Below, piece after piece: positions 13,901-27,175 of a stretch of 64,000 nucleotides of DNA (its first letter is position 1; each line of letters begins with the position of its first letter). The notes beneath the pieces were generated by a model. The model was not told the DNA's origin. It saw only the letters and a program-made list of their open reading frames with translations, and made no database searches. This DNA comes from Cardiocondyla obscurior (lineage: Eukaryota > Arthropoda > Insecta > Hymenoptera > Formicidae), in NCBI RefSeq assembly GCF_019399895.1, contig NC_091873.1:5259501-5323500 (forward strand). Reading direction: 5' to 3'. Both the position numbers and the translations under genes were made by a program.

Positions 13901-14458
13901 ACCTTTAGCTCAATTAGATATCCGTAAAATTCATCGTTTTGCGCTGGCGCGCGCCGGTCGTAGCACGATTTTGGGCAATCTGCGGTGAAACGCGAAATAA
14001 CACCCGAAAGCTCGGCGAATGATAACTTCTGGTTGCATTATATCACGCGCTAATTGCTCCGAAGTTTTCGGTACGCCACAGAGTACGTGTAATTTTCTTT
14101 TTTAGATGTTAAAAAAAAAATAATTAATAACATTCTGTTAAAAAAAAAAAATGTAGCGAAATTTTCATTGTACAAAAGAAAAACTTTTTCTATTTTCGTA
14201 AAGAAAGTTTTTACATTTTTATTTATTATATATAGTTATAAAATTGCTTTCCTGGCAACCGTGCAAGTTTTTACTGCCGACAATATTTAAACGATATACT
14301 TTTCACATATTTATTTATGACGATCTTACGAGTTGTCATTAAAAAGATCAAGTTTATACCCTTTTTTTTTTTACGAGTTTATTCCGTAATTAGTTTTAAC
14401 GAAACGAGATGGATCTGTAATAACGTGATTAATATCTACTAGTCAGGAGATGCCGTCG
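10947..14458. other. non-coding sequence
   Basis: No gene recognised. Short frames near 11075-11287 (both strands) and in the CpG-rich patch at 12810-13420 (both strands) have no known motif. Poly-A runs occur at about 12257 and 13527. A TATAAAAG motif occurs at about 12345, but no initiator was found at a suitable distance. Confidence 0.5.
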
Positions 14459-14585
14459 TTACCGGTTTCCCTACGGTCGTTCATAAGGAGAGATTAGTGC
14501 GACGAGGAATCTCAATCAGGCGCAGCCAGTCTGCTGAGAAAGTTTCTTGAATCGCGTCCACTTATTCATGCTCGGAGCGAGATAG
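14459..14585 (+). repeat. diverged local duplication, copy A
   Basis: Matches 15247-15365 in the same orientation. Both copies share a CGGTTTC start, then GAATCTCAATCAG, a TTTC[TC]TGAATCG block and CCACTTATTCA. The match may continue more weakly into 14630-14690. The copies lie 788 bp apart and have small indels, so the duplication is old. Function is unknown; it could be a repeat family or a duplicated regulatory element. Confidence 0.6.
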
Positions 14586-15246
14586 GACTTAGGTAAGAAA
14601 GAGGTTAAAGGGTGAAGGGATGAGTATTCAAGGCTGCATCATGAAGCAATGGCGCCATTGGAATACTCAACATTGAGATGAAAGACGAATAATCTTTGAC
14701 CTACATTACGCAAAAGACGAAGAGAAAACGCGAACGTTGATAAGAGAAAATGATTCTGTGTCACTTTTTACGACTCCCATAATGGAAAATCTCTTAGCTA
14801 AGAATACGTAATTCGTAACTTACGTTTTATTGTAATTAATACTAACGTCCATACGTGAAAAAAAAAAATTAATAATTCGCTAGCGCATTTTTATTTAATA
14901 AGTTTAATAACGCATAGCTAATTATTATTCGCTAAGTAGTCTATTAAGTAACTAACTTTCAGTGGACGTAATATTAAGTAAAAACAAAGAAGAATCTCGA
15001 GGATACTCCTTCTTCCTTGTTCGTTTTTATTGCATAAAACTTTCTGTTTAACTTGCGCTGGATTGAACGACGACGACACAAGGAGGTTAAAGTGAATTAA
15101 TCTGTCCCGTGGAGACAAACGTTGACTTTGGCACGTTGGTCCGGGGCCATTCGTCTCGACAAAAAAATAAATAAATTTCTAAACCTCTTTTCGCAACGCG
15201 ATAACTCGACGCTCGCGTGAATATGTAATTTCAGACGGCGGACGAC

Positions 15247-15365
15247 TATCGGTTTCTCGCGATCGTTCTCAAGCAGGAATTAACGCGATGAAGAATCTCA
15301 ATCAGCGGTGAGCCGTCCAATGAAGAACTTTCCTGAATCGCCTCCACTTATTCACGTCCGCTGGA
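15247..15365 (+). repeat. diverged local duplication, copy B
   Basis: Partner of 14459-14585. Immediately upstream is an acceptor-like ATTTCAG followed by an 18-codon open stretch, but the other copy does not keep that frame, so it is not called as an exon. Confidence 0.6.
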
Positions 15366-18300
15366 TGAGAAAGAACGGGAGATAGATAGGCAAATGGAAG
15401 GAAACGAACTTGGAGAGGGGCAACGTAAAGCAATGAGGCCAGCTGCGCTGGCAGTAAAATGGAGCACGAATAAAGTGACTATTCTGAATATCCAAGATAA
15501 AATAGATCCTATGAAAACAATACGCCCTGAATGTCACGTAAAGCTTGTACGGAAAAGAAATTGTATAAAAAACGACAATTAATTCGTAGCAAATTTCTCT
15601 ACATGTTTTTTTTTTTTTTAATTTTTTTCTTATTTTAATTTTTTTTTTTTTTGCGAAAATTAATTTTTATTAATAAAAGTAGACAAGAAGTAAAGATAGT
15701 AACAGCTGCATTTTTATGCAGAGAAAATTTCTTGTTACCGGAATACGTCGGAATGAGAAAAAAGTTCCGACTATCTAATATGTGAGAAAGAAAATTTACA
15801 CGAATCCAATAGAACATATACCTACACATCGGAACACGAGTTTGTGGATAAGCAGAGCGCAAGCGAGAACACGGACGGGAAGCGAGTCGCGGAGAACTCG
15901 TGCCGAAGTTCGCAAGAGTGTCGTCCGTCCCTCGTGATTTTCTAAAACGTGGCGCGGATAGTACCAGTAAAATATACACGCGTATGAGTGCGCACGTAGA
16001 AGTCGGCATCCCATGTGCCTCCTCTCTTTGGCGGCTGCGCTCCGAGAACGGTATAGACCTTCCTTCTATCGCTTTTCATTCTCTAAATCCTTCCTTGTCT
16101 GACAAACTTATGTCTTCAATAGCGGGTCTGTAAATAAATCTACGAAGCCACCCCGGGGAGCTTTCACGGCTCTTGGGAGCATAAAAGAAGAAATTGAGAA
16201 AAATCGGCGGTGTATCGCGGCGTATCGATAAAGTAATTACCGCGAGCGCGGGGGGGTTTTCATTACGATACGATGGATATCGATATCTCGTGTTTAAAGA
16301 CGGACGGCCCCGTAACCTGACTCTGACTGAGAGCCCTCCGAGGGAATCTCACCGTTCTCTTAACCGAAAGTCGAGAGCGGCATCGTGCTCGCGTTAATGA
16401 AACGTTCTTGCGCCCCGACCTACGACAGCTCGCGGGGAAGCACGAGCGAAATTAATACACGTTTATTCGAATGAAAATTTATACCTGGCGATGGGAAAGC
16501 GATGACCCTTAATTTAATGCGCGCGTAACGATATGATAATGTCAAGAGTTTTCGATTCTCAACTCCTCGGCTCAAGTGCTGAACTTAATGCGATGCGAAA
16601 CGCAGGCCCGAAAATTATGCAAGTTTCTATCCTCAGATTAGAAATTCGCGATGTATCTAATGGCGTTATTAGGGTCGTTGCTAGGAAGTGGTGCGCTTCT
16701 CGAGAGTAGTTGATCCCAAGGCAGCACTAAATTTCTAGCTTATAATGCGAGCTAACTGAAGTACGAGGGGTAGAAACGGGGCAGCGTTGTTGCACTTTCA
16801 CGTGTTTCTCCGCATTCGTCCCTTCGTTTCCACGCCGCCGTAACAACGGAATCTTCTCGACCTACCTTCCTTTTCTCTCTATCTCGTTGCGAATATACGT
16901 AAACCTATGGGAATGACCTTTGTCTAACGCGCAAACAAATACAATGCCTAAAGCGTACACTGCACTGCATGCGCAAAAGCGTCATAACATTTCCACGGCG
17001 TTCCGCCTCTCGTACAAACACTAATTAGAATTTCCTCCGTTCTATGAAATTCCGACTTATGGATCTGACTACAAAGATTTAATTAACCTGTCACGTGATA
17101 CCGGCCCGTTAAATGCGAAATGCACCAAATCATCAAAGTAATCCGGCGCATTTTGTATTTCGCGCAAACGCTATTCCGACCAGCACTAATTATTTCGAAC
17201 GTGAATAAACCGAAAAGGAGCGAAATTATAAACTCGTCCCTGAGGAATATTTCAACGGCTAATTTCGTAGGTGAATTATCAAAATTCCCTTCGCTCTCCG
17301 CGACGGAAGAAGAAACTTGAAATAAGCCCCTCGCTCGATCGCAATCGCCACGTTCGACGAATCAAGAAACTATATTCCGTAACACGCGCTTACCGAAGAG
17401 ACTCGAATCATCGACCAAGTTCATCCAATAATCGGTAGACCGCCGCGCTACAAAGTGCACGGGGAACATAACGAGAATCCGGTAAAGCTGGTATGAGTAC
17501 GATTCAATGTAACAGGTTCATTTCAACTCCGTACCGCCGGTAAATGGGCCAGACCCATTTCGCGCAGAAGTCGACCGGACGTACCCGAGATAAGGGAGCG
17601 AACGAGAAAGAAGAGGGCGAGAGAACGGGGCTTACCGAGTTCTCGAGTGCAAGAAGAGTGAGTGAAGTTTACCAAATGGAACCACGAGAATAAAAAGAAA
17701 TCCCTTAACGTTGTTGCTAGACAATTAATAATGATTGTAGCAAAGATGATATATTATTTTGAAAATGGACTTTCGCGGAGACGCAGCGAACCGGCGTAAG
17801 TACACGGGCATCCGTTAAATCGAAAATTTTCTCAGCGGGATATGTCCAAGGAACCGGAAACTTGCCATCCACCCTTCGCCATTCTATTTAGCTGTGTTGC
17901 GCTCTCGGTTAGACCCGGCCTCTTACACAAATGCCGACCCAGTCACTCAAACTGCGGGAGGGAAGGAGGAAAGGAGACAGGCGACAGTAGAAAGAGGAAG
18001 TTAAAGGGTCGACTGTCAGACGGTTACCTCGAGTCATAACGCCCGTTTGCTTCTCGCGACGAAGCTGCGCTTCTTCTACCGCGGAGGAGAGGCTCGCAGA
18101 GAGGAATAACTGTTCGTAATAATGCAAAATAGCTTCGTGACTGCCGTCTGACTTTCAGGGTAAGAGCTTCGAATATTACGCGGGGCTGTACTTAGTCCGG
18201 TCCATCGTCTTATGAATTCATGCAGAGATGCCACTTTTATTACGCGAAACATATTCCGCGGTATCTCGCTGCGAGCCATACTGGAAACGCTATTTGTTTA

Positions 18301-20735
18301 TTCGCCGGTGCATTAAAATGATCGAAGTGCGTTTCGAAATATAAAAATGCTACCTTTAGTGTCAATAATTTTTGAAACGTTCGAAAATAATAAATTGCAC
18401 GACGGTATAATAAAAAAAAAATGTCCTGAATAAAATTATTATAAATTTACATCCACGTTTGCGTTAATAATAAATTTTGTGGTTATCCTTTGCATTAAAA
18501 ATTAAATAATTTAAAAAAAAAAAACTTCTACATCTCTAATTTGATTTCAAGCGTAGTATTTAATTATTTTATTTCTCGACGGAAAGCGCCATGAAGGCAT
18601 TAACAACCACGTTACTTGGTACGATCTTTTTACATTCAATTTTGCTTCCGACATTTACATTGCAAGACATGTTGGATCTTGCTAAATGAATTAACGCTGT
18701 TGCACGAGTTTGATCTCTTCGTGCTCCACGCGAGCGTCAAAGGAAAGAAAAATGTAGAGAGCATTACTGGATACGTTAACTGCATAATTAAACGGTATGC
18801 TAAGAGTAAGTCAGAAATAACTACCCACCCAATGCTTTTGTCGAATACCTTTTCCGAAAGCCCGTAATTAGCAATAAAACACGAGCGCATCGAAAGCCGG
18901 CCATGTGTGGGTGGATTAAGTGACATCGCAGCGTCAAGTATAGAGTTAGTTCGACTTATCGTGATGTACATACTCATTAAACTACTCGTACGGACGTAGC
19001 ATCAATGTCGAGGCGTTTGTCTCGTCCCGTTATCTTCGCCTCTGTGGAACTTGTCTCCCATTTTCACGTGCTTCCTACGGCAAACCCCCCGCTGTGTAAC
19101 TTGGCGTTTACACTTTCGATGTACTATATCGATGACCATATCGCAGTTTATTCACCTCGCGCAATCACTAAGTTCTTGTACGTCAGTCACTCTGCTCAAA
19201 TATTTAACAAATAGCCTTAAGTTTTGGACGGCGTATCAGTTTCACGTAAATTAAATTTAATGGCAAACCGTATTTAAAATTTACAACGAGCCACGCTCGA
19301 CATTTATTTTCCTTCGCGCTAGAAAACTTTTGCCTTGTTATCCGTGAAAAGCATTGGCTTACGTTAAGTTTTATTCCGGTTTTATTAAGTTTTACGACTC
19401 TTTTCCCTTTTGTGAATATTAAATTTTTTATACTTTTTTTTTTTACTTTTATTTGTTACATCAGGCAACGAGCAGAGACATAAAATTGAATTATCGACGA
19501 CCGAAGTAGCATAGCCCTTCTCGCATATGCGACTATAATTCGTCGAGAATATGAAGGGTAACCGTGTACAAACGAAAAATCCACCCGATCGCAGCTCGGA
19601 CGTATCGATTGCAATGCCACTCGTGGGAATCGTCGAGAATAAACTCGCGAGTAACAACACGGGCGCGGGCGCATTTATTTTGTTTATCCTCTCATCTCCC
19701 GGCGCTATTTTCTCTTTCTCGATGTACGCTGGCTCGAAAATGCCGATGCTCGGCTATCTATGATAGGCGATCATGATTTCCCGGCCGTGCCACGTTTAAC
19801 GTCAAAGACAAAATATCTAATATTCTCACCGGAGCACGGAAGTGGAATTTCTTGCTCGCGTGGAAGGAAACCGCTAAACCTCGTGTACTCAATAGTAGCT
19901 TAAGGCGTCTGCCTAGGTAACCTTATCGTACCTCGAGGTTCACCAGCGAAGCGTGAAATTTAAACCCACCTCAGCTACCGCATAATCAACATTGTAAAAT
20001 CAATGGGTCGTTCCAAAAACTGCATTGTGATCAATGGACAGAATAATTCAAAGTTAACGCTCTTCTTATTTACGTCGTTCGGCCCTCGCGCTTCATTACG
20101 CCGCTAATTGCACGAATATATTTTAAGTCACTCGACTCGCGGCAAAAATAATTGTTCGTTCACGTGTGTTAATAAGTTTCAATTATCGTCGCGCCGTCAA
20201 ATATAGGTAATTATTAAGCATAATTAGCTTACAAATTATCTTGCGTAGCCGTTCCGAAGAAGTTTTAAAACACGATCGTAAATTAATTAGAAACTTTTCA
20301 TTCGATCATGAAAATTCTCGTTATGAGAGGTAACTGCGAACAGATTTTAGAGCTTTGCGTAATCCGGCAAATGCGCTTCTAAGCGAATTTATTAGAAAGT
20401 ACTTTAGATTCATTAAATAATATTATGCTCAAGAGAATTGAATACAAACTACTCGCATCTATAATCATCCGGGAACATTACAAACTACTGCAATTAAACT
20501 GTACACGTGTACATTCCTCGAGATGACAATTGAGCCGGATAAAAATAATCGTCTAACATTTTACTTCGCGTTTTTCTTTCTCATTTTATTGCCGCTTATG
20601 GCGTAATTATGAAATATGGTACGCGGAAAGAAAAGCAAAAGATAAAAAAAAAAACGTGACATTGTTTTATCACTCTTCAAGAACGAAATTGCACGAGCTA
20701 CACATCGCGAAACCCATTGACTGAAAGTAGAAACA
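15366..20735. other. non-coding sequence
   Basis: No gene recognised. Poly-T runs lie at about 15607 and 15640. CpG-rich patches at 15800-16130 and 17840-18040 give overlapping chance frames on both strands. A small hairpin (AAATGGG, 5-nt loop, CCCATTT) lies at 17542-17560. Confidence 0.5.
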
Positions 20736-20790
20736 GAGTTAACTAGCCGGCTACAAAGTTCCGTGCCTCGCACGTAATACGCTTCATCTT
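20736..20790 (+). repeat. diverged local duplication, copy A (20.7 kb)
   Basis: Shares GTTAACTA, a block with AAAGTTCCG, and a later CTTC block with 21355-21410, in the same order, orientation and spacing. The surrounding 166-codon minus-strand frame is AT-rich, with long Phe/Lys runs from A/T tracts, and is rejected as coding. Confidence 0.5.
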
Positions 20791-21354
20791 GTGGCTTCTG
20801 ACGGCTCTTTTCATCGAGCAAATTCTGACACTTGAATGTCTCTCTTTTTCGCACGATTTGTTGTGATCGTGATTTTTCACCGCGAATACTAAACGCTATT
20901 AAAAATAACGTGAAATCCGCGAAATAAACATAGATATAATTACCTCTCATGAATTTTTGTAGAAACCAATATTTAAAAAATGTTTTTAAAAAAATTTCGT
21001 TTTTATCTATTAAAAAAAAAATTAAAAAAAAAAAATAAGCAAATTTAAAAAGTTCCCGCACGTATTTATTGATATTCTGCGTTTACGGTATCAGTTAACG
21101 ATACCGGTATTACATGGCAAGAGATGCGGATTCCAACGGCCGCGTAATATAATATTATGTACATCGTAACAAGTAAGCATCCAAATTTAGTGAAATATTA
21201 TTACAAGCCAAATGGAGATTAGCTCGAACGAGAGTGGATACTGAGGTCGTCGCTTGAGAGTAATTCGAGAAATGAAGCTATAAGATTCCCACGTGTGGAA
21301 TAATAGGAACCCTTGACTAGAGTTGCCTTCACGAAGCCGTTTATCAGTGGTTAA

Positions 21355-21410
21355 GGGTTAACTAATCCGTCGTAAAGTTCCGCACCCGCACATGACCTGG
21401 CTTCCATAAT
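21355..21410 (+). repeat. diverged local duplication, copy B (21.4 kb)
   Basis: Partner of 20736-20790, about 620 bp away. A possible third, much weaker relative lies around 21900-21980 (an AACT..ATCCG..GTAA order followed by CACGAGAAG, which also occurs just after copy B). Only the first two copies are well supported by eye. Confidence 0.5.
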
Positions 21411-21423
21411 TCACGAGAAGATG

Positions 21424-21445
21424 AGATCTGACTTCGGTCAGATCT
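21424..21445. other. short hairpin with TTCG tetraloop
   Basis: AGATCTGAC, then TTCG, then GTCAGATCT: a perfect 9-bp stem closed by C-G around a UUCG loop. As RNA this is the known extra-stable cUUCGg tetraloop class. No structured RNA gene was recognised around it. A chance occurrence is possible. Confidence 0.6.
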
Positions 21446-24400
21446 GCGTTAGTAGCATTTCATGCATGATATAATTTAATGTGACTGCAACATTACTGCT
21501 GATTACGTATGTCATATATTATACAGCTATTATGTTCAACGTAATTCTTGATTTTCGCTACAAATGTAATATTCTCTCGTCAATTTGATAATATGAGAGA
21601 TAATATTACAATAACGCTCAAATTTTATATTGCTTTTTTATTTTTCAATAAAATTGTAACCGTAAAGAATGAAATAAATCTATATGGAAAGCAAAAATAC
21701 AATTTTCGCAATGCCACGTGCAACATTTAAAAAATCCGCTTTGTTACAAAAAAAAAAAAAAGACAGAGAGATTTTTTTTTCATTTTTATAACGCAATATC
21801 CTTAAAACATTTTACCACAAGTTCGTACAATACCGCTCGGAACGGTCCGTTATTGACCTATCGATAAATCATGAGAGCTCCTCAAGGGACTTTAAGAACC
21901 GAAATAGTTTGTTCAGCGAACTCTGATCCGCTGTAATGCATCAAACATCATCCCACGAGAAGCTCCGGCGCTTCTTCGATATGATGAGTTTCCTTTCATC
22001 TTCGGATTTATTAAATCTTATCTTTCGAGAGATGCCAATACGAAGCTCGCGATTTTGGCTTAAAGTGCATTAAAATTTTATTATGTGGCAAACCAAAGCG
22101 AGACAAACGATGCAACGCAGAAAGTAAAAAAAGCACATAATAATATGCATTATTTATTACAATAAGTCTTTGATAAATTTCCGCGCGTTCTCGCTACTGC
22201 AATGTTTCTTTTTTAATTGTTTTATCTCGGCGGATTATTTCATTAATAACATGAGAAATTTTTACATGCACGATCAAGTATTGATTTTCCGGAGGCAACC
22301 GCACGCGAGCTTAGATACCGTCAGGATAACGAGAAAGTTCAAAAATAGGCGTTCAGGTCGATGAAGGTGCTGGTTGGTCCTCGGAACGGAATTAAACGAA
22401 CGAAATATCATTGTAATTCCCGCATATCTTAATTTTTCTTTTTTCTATAATAAATTACTATTACGCTTATAAAATAATTTTTATTTATATAATTTTAATT
22501 TCGTGTAAAACCCTGCCAGAGAAACAACGACGAATACGATACCTAAGAATGCAAACGTCGATATGATTTCTTTTCGATACGACGCTGCTCAGAATAAACG
22601 TTATAAACATCGCGATAAAAGATTATCAGTAAGCCGAGAAGAATCGTACAGGATGGCGTTCATTAAGGTGAGACGACAGTTAACCAGAAAAGGGGGAAGA
22701 GAAGAAGCAAAGGGCCTTCAAACTAAACCATCGCCACAACCTCGCAATCTAATCCAATATAAATCTCTAGGTATAAAGCTGTTCCGATTAATGGCTCGAC
22801 AAACCAATGTGGTGGAGACCAGGCTACGGCTATATAACCAGGACCAACACCCCGAAGCGCAACTCCCCCCAAACACTCCCTTACACTATTCGCTCTTCGC
22901 GAGCCACTCCTACCGCCATCACCATCAGCGTCGCCACCGACACGACCACTACGATTCCTAGCTAGATTCTAAGGTGGTTCGATCGTAAGGAAGGAAGAGA
23001 AAATACGGCGGGGGAGGCGAAATCTACACTCTCAAGACCTACCGCCAACTTTATGCGGGAACTTAAGAAATGGCAGAGCTAATGAGCTTTTAAATTATTC
23101 CGTCCCGGTACGAAAAAGAGGCGTCTACATAGGATTAAAATTAGCAAGTAGGCAGAGGTAGAAATAACGGTGGGCAATATGGTACGGTCGAAGAAATCAT
23201 AAGAAACGACGAAGAAGTGAATAAACTTAGCAAAATTATTATCTGAGATTTTTAGAAATAACCATGAAAAAAGTTGACCGGAAGAGCTCGTCTCTTCTTT
23301 CAAAAAATGTTCCGCTATCATTTTACTAAATATCATCGAGATTTTCATGTCGATATCTCGTGGTAAACGAGGTAAGCAGGAAATAGAAGCGGATCGATTA
23401 CTCAAAGCTAAGGTTACGACTGGCAATTTTATTTATTAAGAAGACTGCGAAGCAACTAGTCGTCACGATGTCACAACGATATTTCACTGTCAAGATAAAT
23501 CTGCGTGTTTATGGGTGATAAAGAACCAAGAGCTTACGTACTATAAGTCGCTGATGATTTACCGCAAGTGGAGCATGAAACGGTTGCTTGTTGGTTAGAT
23601 CGACCTACAAATATTCGTATATCTTTTTACAGGATCAATAATTGAAGAGATTTATGGTCGTGTGTAAAGTAATCGTCGATAATTTAAGAATATCGTAACT
23701 TTCGTCTACGAATATTAATTTCTCTCGTTACTGACTTTAAATAAAAATGCTCTACATTATATAACAAAATACCTAAAATACATTTTTACGAACTTTGTGA
23801 TATTCTTTGTCATTTAAAAATAATATCAAATCGACTATAAAATATAAAATCCAAACTAAAAATTAAAAGAGTTAATTTAATTTAACGTAAAGTAAATTAA
23901 AATAAAAAAATAAAAAAAATTAAATGTATGTATTCAAGTTCCACGTTCGCCTAGATATCGCGTAAAAATTTTATTCGTGAATAAAAAAATATTATCTTGC
24001 CATTTGTCCGTATATGAATCCCGATGGTACGAACAAGAGCTCATCGCTTTTTAGATCCAGAGGTCGAACACAATAAAAACGATCTGCCAGACTGTTTCCC
24101 GGCAGATAGAAGAAAAGTTGCGTAGCAACTTCAGATAAAGACGTAGTCGTTGAATATAAAGGATAACTCGGAATACCGGTAGGAACGAGAAAAGAACCAC
24201 AACGTAAAACCAGTGAGAGTGAAACGCAGAAAAGAGAGAGAGAGAGAGAGAAAGAGAGAAGGAAATAAATGCTTAAGAGCGAGGGGAGAGAAACTCGAGA
24301 TGTAGTTATATACATCTATCTCTGAATATTGGAATAACTCGAATGCCGCTTTTCCGACGTTTGTACCTCAACGCTTCTATATACACAGAGATATTCGGAC

Positions 24401-26130
24401 GATTGCCAGGAACACGACATTCTTTACGGTTCCAAGGCCCTTTTTCCCCACAGAAAGGTAGAGCGAGCAAATGCGAAACGGAGTGCGGCAAGCGACGGTT
24501 AAAAGCGACGGTAAGGAATTCCTCACCTTTTGTCGAGTATCAAGCCGGTGCGAATCGATGTCTCCAGCTTCGTTCGGGAACCGAGATTCCGCACGATCCG
24601 CGGCTACCCCATCTTTTTTCACTGCCTCGCGCTCTTTGTCTTTATCCGATGGCATGAAAAGCGGCTGTAATCTCAATTCAAAGAACGAGCGCGAAGGACG
24701 GGATATGTTCGATCGATCTTTCGACGAATTCATCGTCCCCCGCAGCCGGTGGCTGCGATTGGCGAGAAAATTGTGCCGTACGCGCGCGAGAATGAGAGAA
24801 TCGAATTCCGTCGGGCGTTTACATTTCGACGTCTATTTCTGAGCATTCCGTTCAGAAAGCTGTGCGCAACGAGACTGAGTTCTGCTAAATCACGAAATCA
24901 GAAATCGTCGATAACAACTTCGATGATCGTTGACGTAAACAACAAAAAGGAGGGGCCTCGACGTGGAGCGCGAAAAATAATCTTGAAGCAAAATACTACG
25001 AGAACGGCGGCGACTTTCATAAAACTTCTTTTCAGTATTTTTTTTATAACATGTTTTTTTTATAAAATGATTGCTCTATATCGACACGAATGTATATAAA
25101 AGTGTTGAAAGCGTTAAAATTGTATGAACAATATTTGTACATAAAATTAAAAATACATTACATTACATACAAAAAGTACATTAAAAATAAAATTCTTAAT
25201 TCTTTCTTTCTTCCGCTCACCTCCCAAAAGACTATGCGACGTACGTTTTTCCCCGTGCTCACCCCAGACGTGATTTCTTAAAGGCCTCCTTTCGAGGCGA
25301 GGAAATAGTTTTACCGGCGAGGTACGGTAGATATATATACCTTGACGTTTTAATTAAATCTTAACTTAAAACTGAATAACACTAATGCAGATTCTTTCCA
25401 TAAGTAGGATTATCTTTTAAAAAAGTGCCATTTGCTGTTATTGTAACAAGACGACACTTATACTTTTCACTGTATGATTACCCGCGAATGCCTACGCTGA
25501 AAACCGATGAGCTTGCCGATATTACGTTGCTTCTCGTTTAATTATAATTAAATTCTTAGTAATAGTCGACCCAAGGCTGCTCCACGGCGCTATAACTGCT
25601 GCCGTGTACTGAGGAATAGGTCGTTCAATTAAATGCTACTTAACGGGACCGATACCTCCTCTGCTCTTCTCGCGGCATCGTCAACGTCTTTCGGCGCGTT
25701 AATCGCTTCTCGTACTATTGGAAATGCACCTCGCGCACGTCGCGCCGTCGAACCGTGCATCGAAGAAGATGAAATTGTTCGATAGCGTGCTAATCACCTC
25801 GCGTGTAAATCTGCATAAGTAACTTACTTATAATTAGCCGGGTAACGCGGGATCGATCGGTTTCGCGGCCGATAACCGAGATCGCGTGAATTAATGTTAC
25901 GATTATTGATTAATTAGCCTTAATAGATTTTATGCCGATTAAAATTTAACGAAATATAAATTCGGGGGAGGAAGGGGGATGTGTTCCTGTAATTCCCCGA
26001 CGGTGCATTTATGCGTTTCGATATCACGTAACGCGTGCACCACGTTTCAGCTTTATTCGCGGATAATTTTGAAGAATTAATATATATGCATTATATGACA
26101 CGTTCATACCAATGAAACGCTCGTAAAATT
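21446..26130. other. non-coding sequence
   Basis: No gene recognised. A 132-codon frame at 22563-22961 ends in a His/Arg-rich, low-complexity tail encoded by CCACCGTCACCATC-like repeats and has no known motif. CpG-rich DNA at 24310-24960 gives overlapping frames on both strands. A GA microsatellite lies at 24232-24260. The stretch 23740-23940 is A/T-rich. Confidence 0.5.
24232..24260. repeat. GA dinucleotide microsatellite
   Basis: Imperfect GA repeats with one AAA interruption. Confidence 0.85.
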
Positions 26131-26319
26131 ATGATTCTCCCAGATTATAGGAGGAAAATTTATCATTGGCTATGCGAATACTTTCGGAATGAATTTAACG
26201 ATCAATACTTAAGCGTACATTCTTTAGAAAAATGCCGTAACTTGTCTAAAGGAGGAATTTTCCAAGGAGATAATAGATATTCCGAGCTTCTAGCCATACT
26301 GGAGGTTCTCGTTCAATAG
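26131..26319 (+). CDS. low-confidence open frame, 62 codons, unknown
   Basis: Starts with ATG at 26131 and ends with TAG. The peptide (start MILPDYRRKIYHWLCEYFRN) has a more protein-like composition than most frames here, with aromatic and acidic residues and little low complexity. An acceptor-like TTCTCCCAG ends at 26145, so it could also be a final exon starting at 26146. No motif or family was recognised and no partner exon was found. A frame of this length is expected by chance in 64 kb. Confidence 0.12.
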   Translation: MILPDYRRKIYHWLCEYFRNEFNDQYLSVHSLEKCRNLSKGGIFQGDNRYSELLAILEVLVQ

Positions 26320-26961
26320 GGTAATCAGCATTTCTCAACAATAATTGCCGAGCGGTTTCGCTTAGAACCATTTGTTACCTTTTAAGGCACAGTCTAATTT
26401 GAGCGCGCTATGTACAGCTTGAGAAATATTCACTTTGACAATATTTTTGGCGATAACATCTAACACGTCTATCTTAATCATTTATATACGCGACTGTTTA
26501 TAATGAAGAGTAACTGGATTTCTTTGTCTAAAAAAATTTTTTTACATTTGTACGTGGCTGACGCGACAAATGAAGACAGAGATATTTGAAAAATTTGTCA
26601 ACGCCGGCGCAAATTTTCCAATTTCTTTATCAGTTTGTCGATATGCGGTGCTTAATACTGCTTTACTGTCGCAAGCCGCTGGAGGAAAAAGGTAAATTAG
26701 GATTGTTCGGCGGACAAGTCGTTGATATGGAACGGCAGCTACGAGCTTCGGCTTTTTTTTTTTTTTCGTCAAAAATATTTGCGTGATACTCGTCATACTG
26801 GGTCCGCGCTCGTACGAAACTTTAATATGATGAAATTCAGTTCGCGGGGCAAACTGAATTTATACCCACCCGTAACGGTCTCTCCATCACTATCCATTTT
26901 TCCAGAGCTTTTACTGGCGTTCGTGGCAGCACTCCGTCAAAATTTTCCAAAGCGAGGCCGT
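26320..26961. other. non-coding sequence
   Basis: No feature recognised beyond a T-run at about 26753-26766. Confidence 0.5.
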
Positions 26962-27175
26962 CTCGCTCCGTTGCATCGGTAATCATTGCACTCGAATGCA
27001 CAAGGTAATACTTCACCAGGGCTTTGACGCGCAAGCTTTGCCCGCAGGTGCGGAATCGTCGGTTCGCTGCGACAGCTGCGCGACGCCCGTACGGTTTACA
27101 ATCACGTGAACCGGCTTGTTTAACGATAATTATAACACCGCCAATTCGATGCTTGTCCGCGGTTATGACATACAT
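26962..27175 (+). repeat. diverged triplicated module, copy 1
   Basis: Shares with 28081-28230 the blocks TGCAT.GGT.ATCATTGCACTC, GCTTTGACG, GAACCGG, and TTGTTTA..ATAATTAT, in the same order and orientation. Shares with 27561-27640 the block ACGG.TTACAA..CGTG and TTAACGATAATxATAACACCG. Minus-strand frames in the three copies have weakly similar translations (a run of Val/Ile near one end). This follows from the DNA similarity and does not show coding. Confidence 0.6.

Noticed and set aside
15233..15290. Acceptor ATTTCAG followed by an 18-codon frame
   Set aside because: It lies in a duplicated block whose other copy does not keep the frame.
20561..21061. 166-codon minus-strand frame
   Set aside because: The translation is dominated by Phe and Lys runs from A/T tracts; no motif.
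22563..22961. 132-codon plus-strand frame
   Set aside because: No motif; the His/Arg-rich tail comes from a simple CCACC/CACCATC-like repeat.
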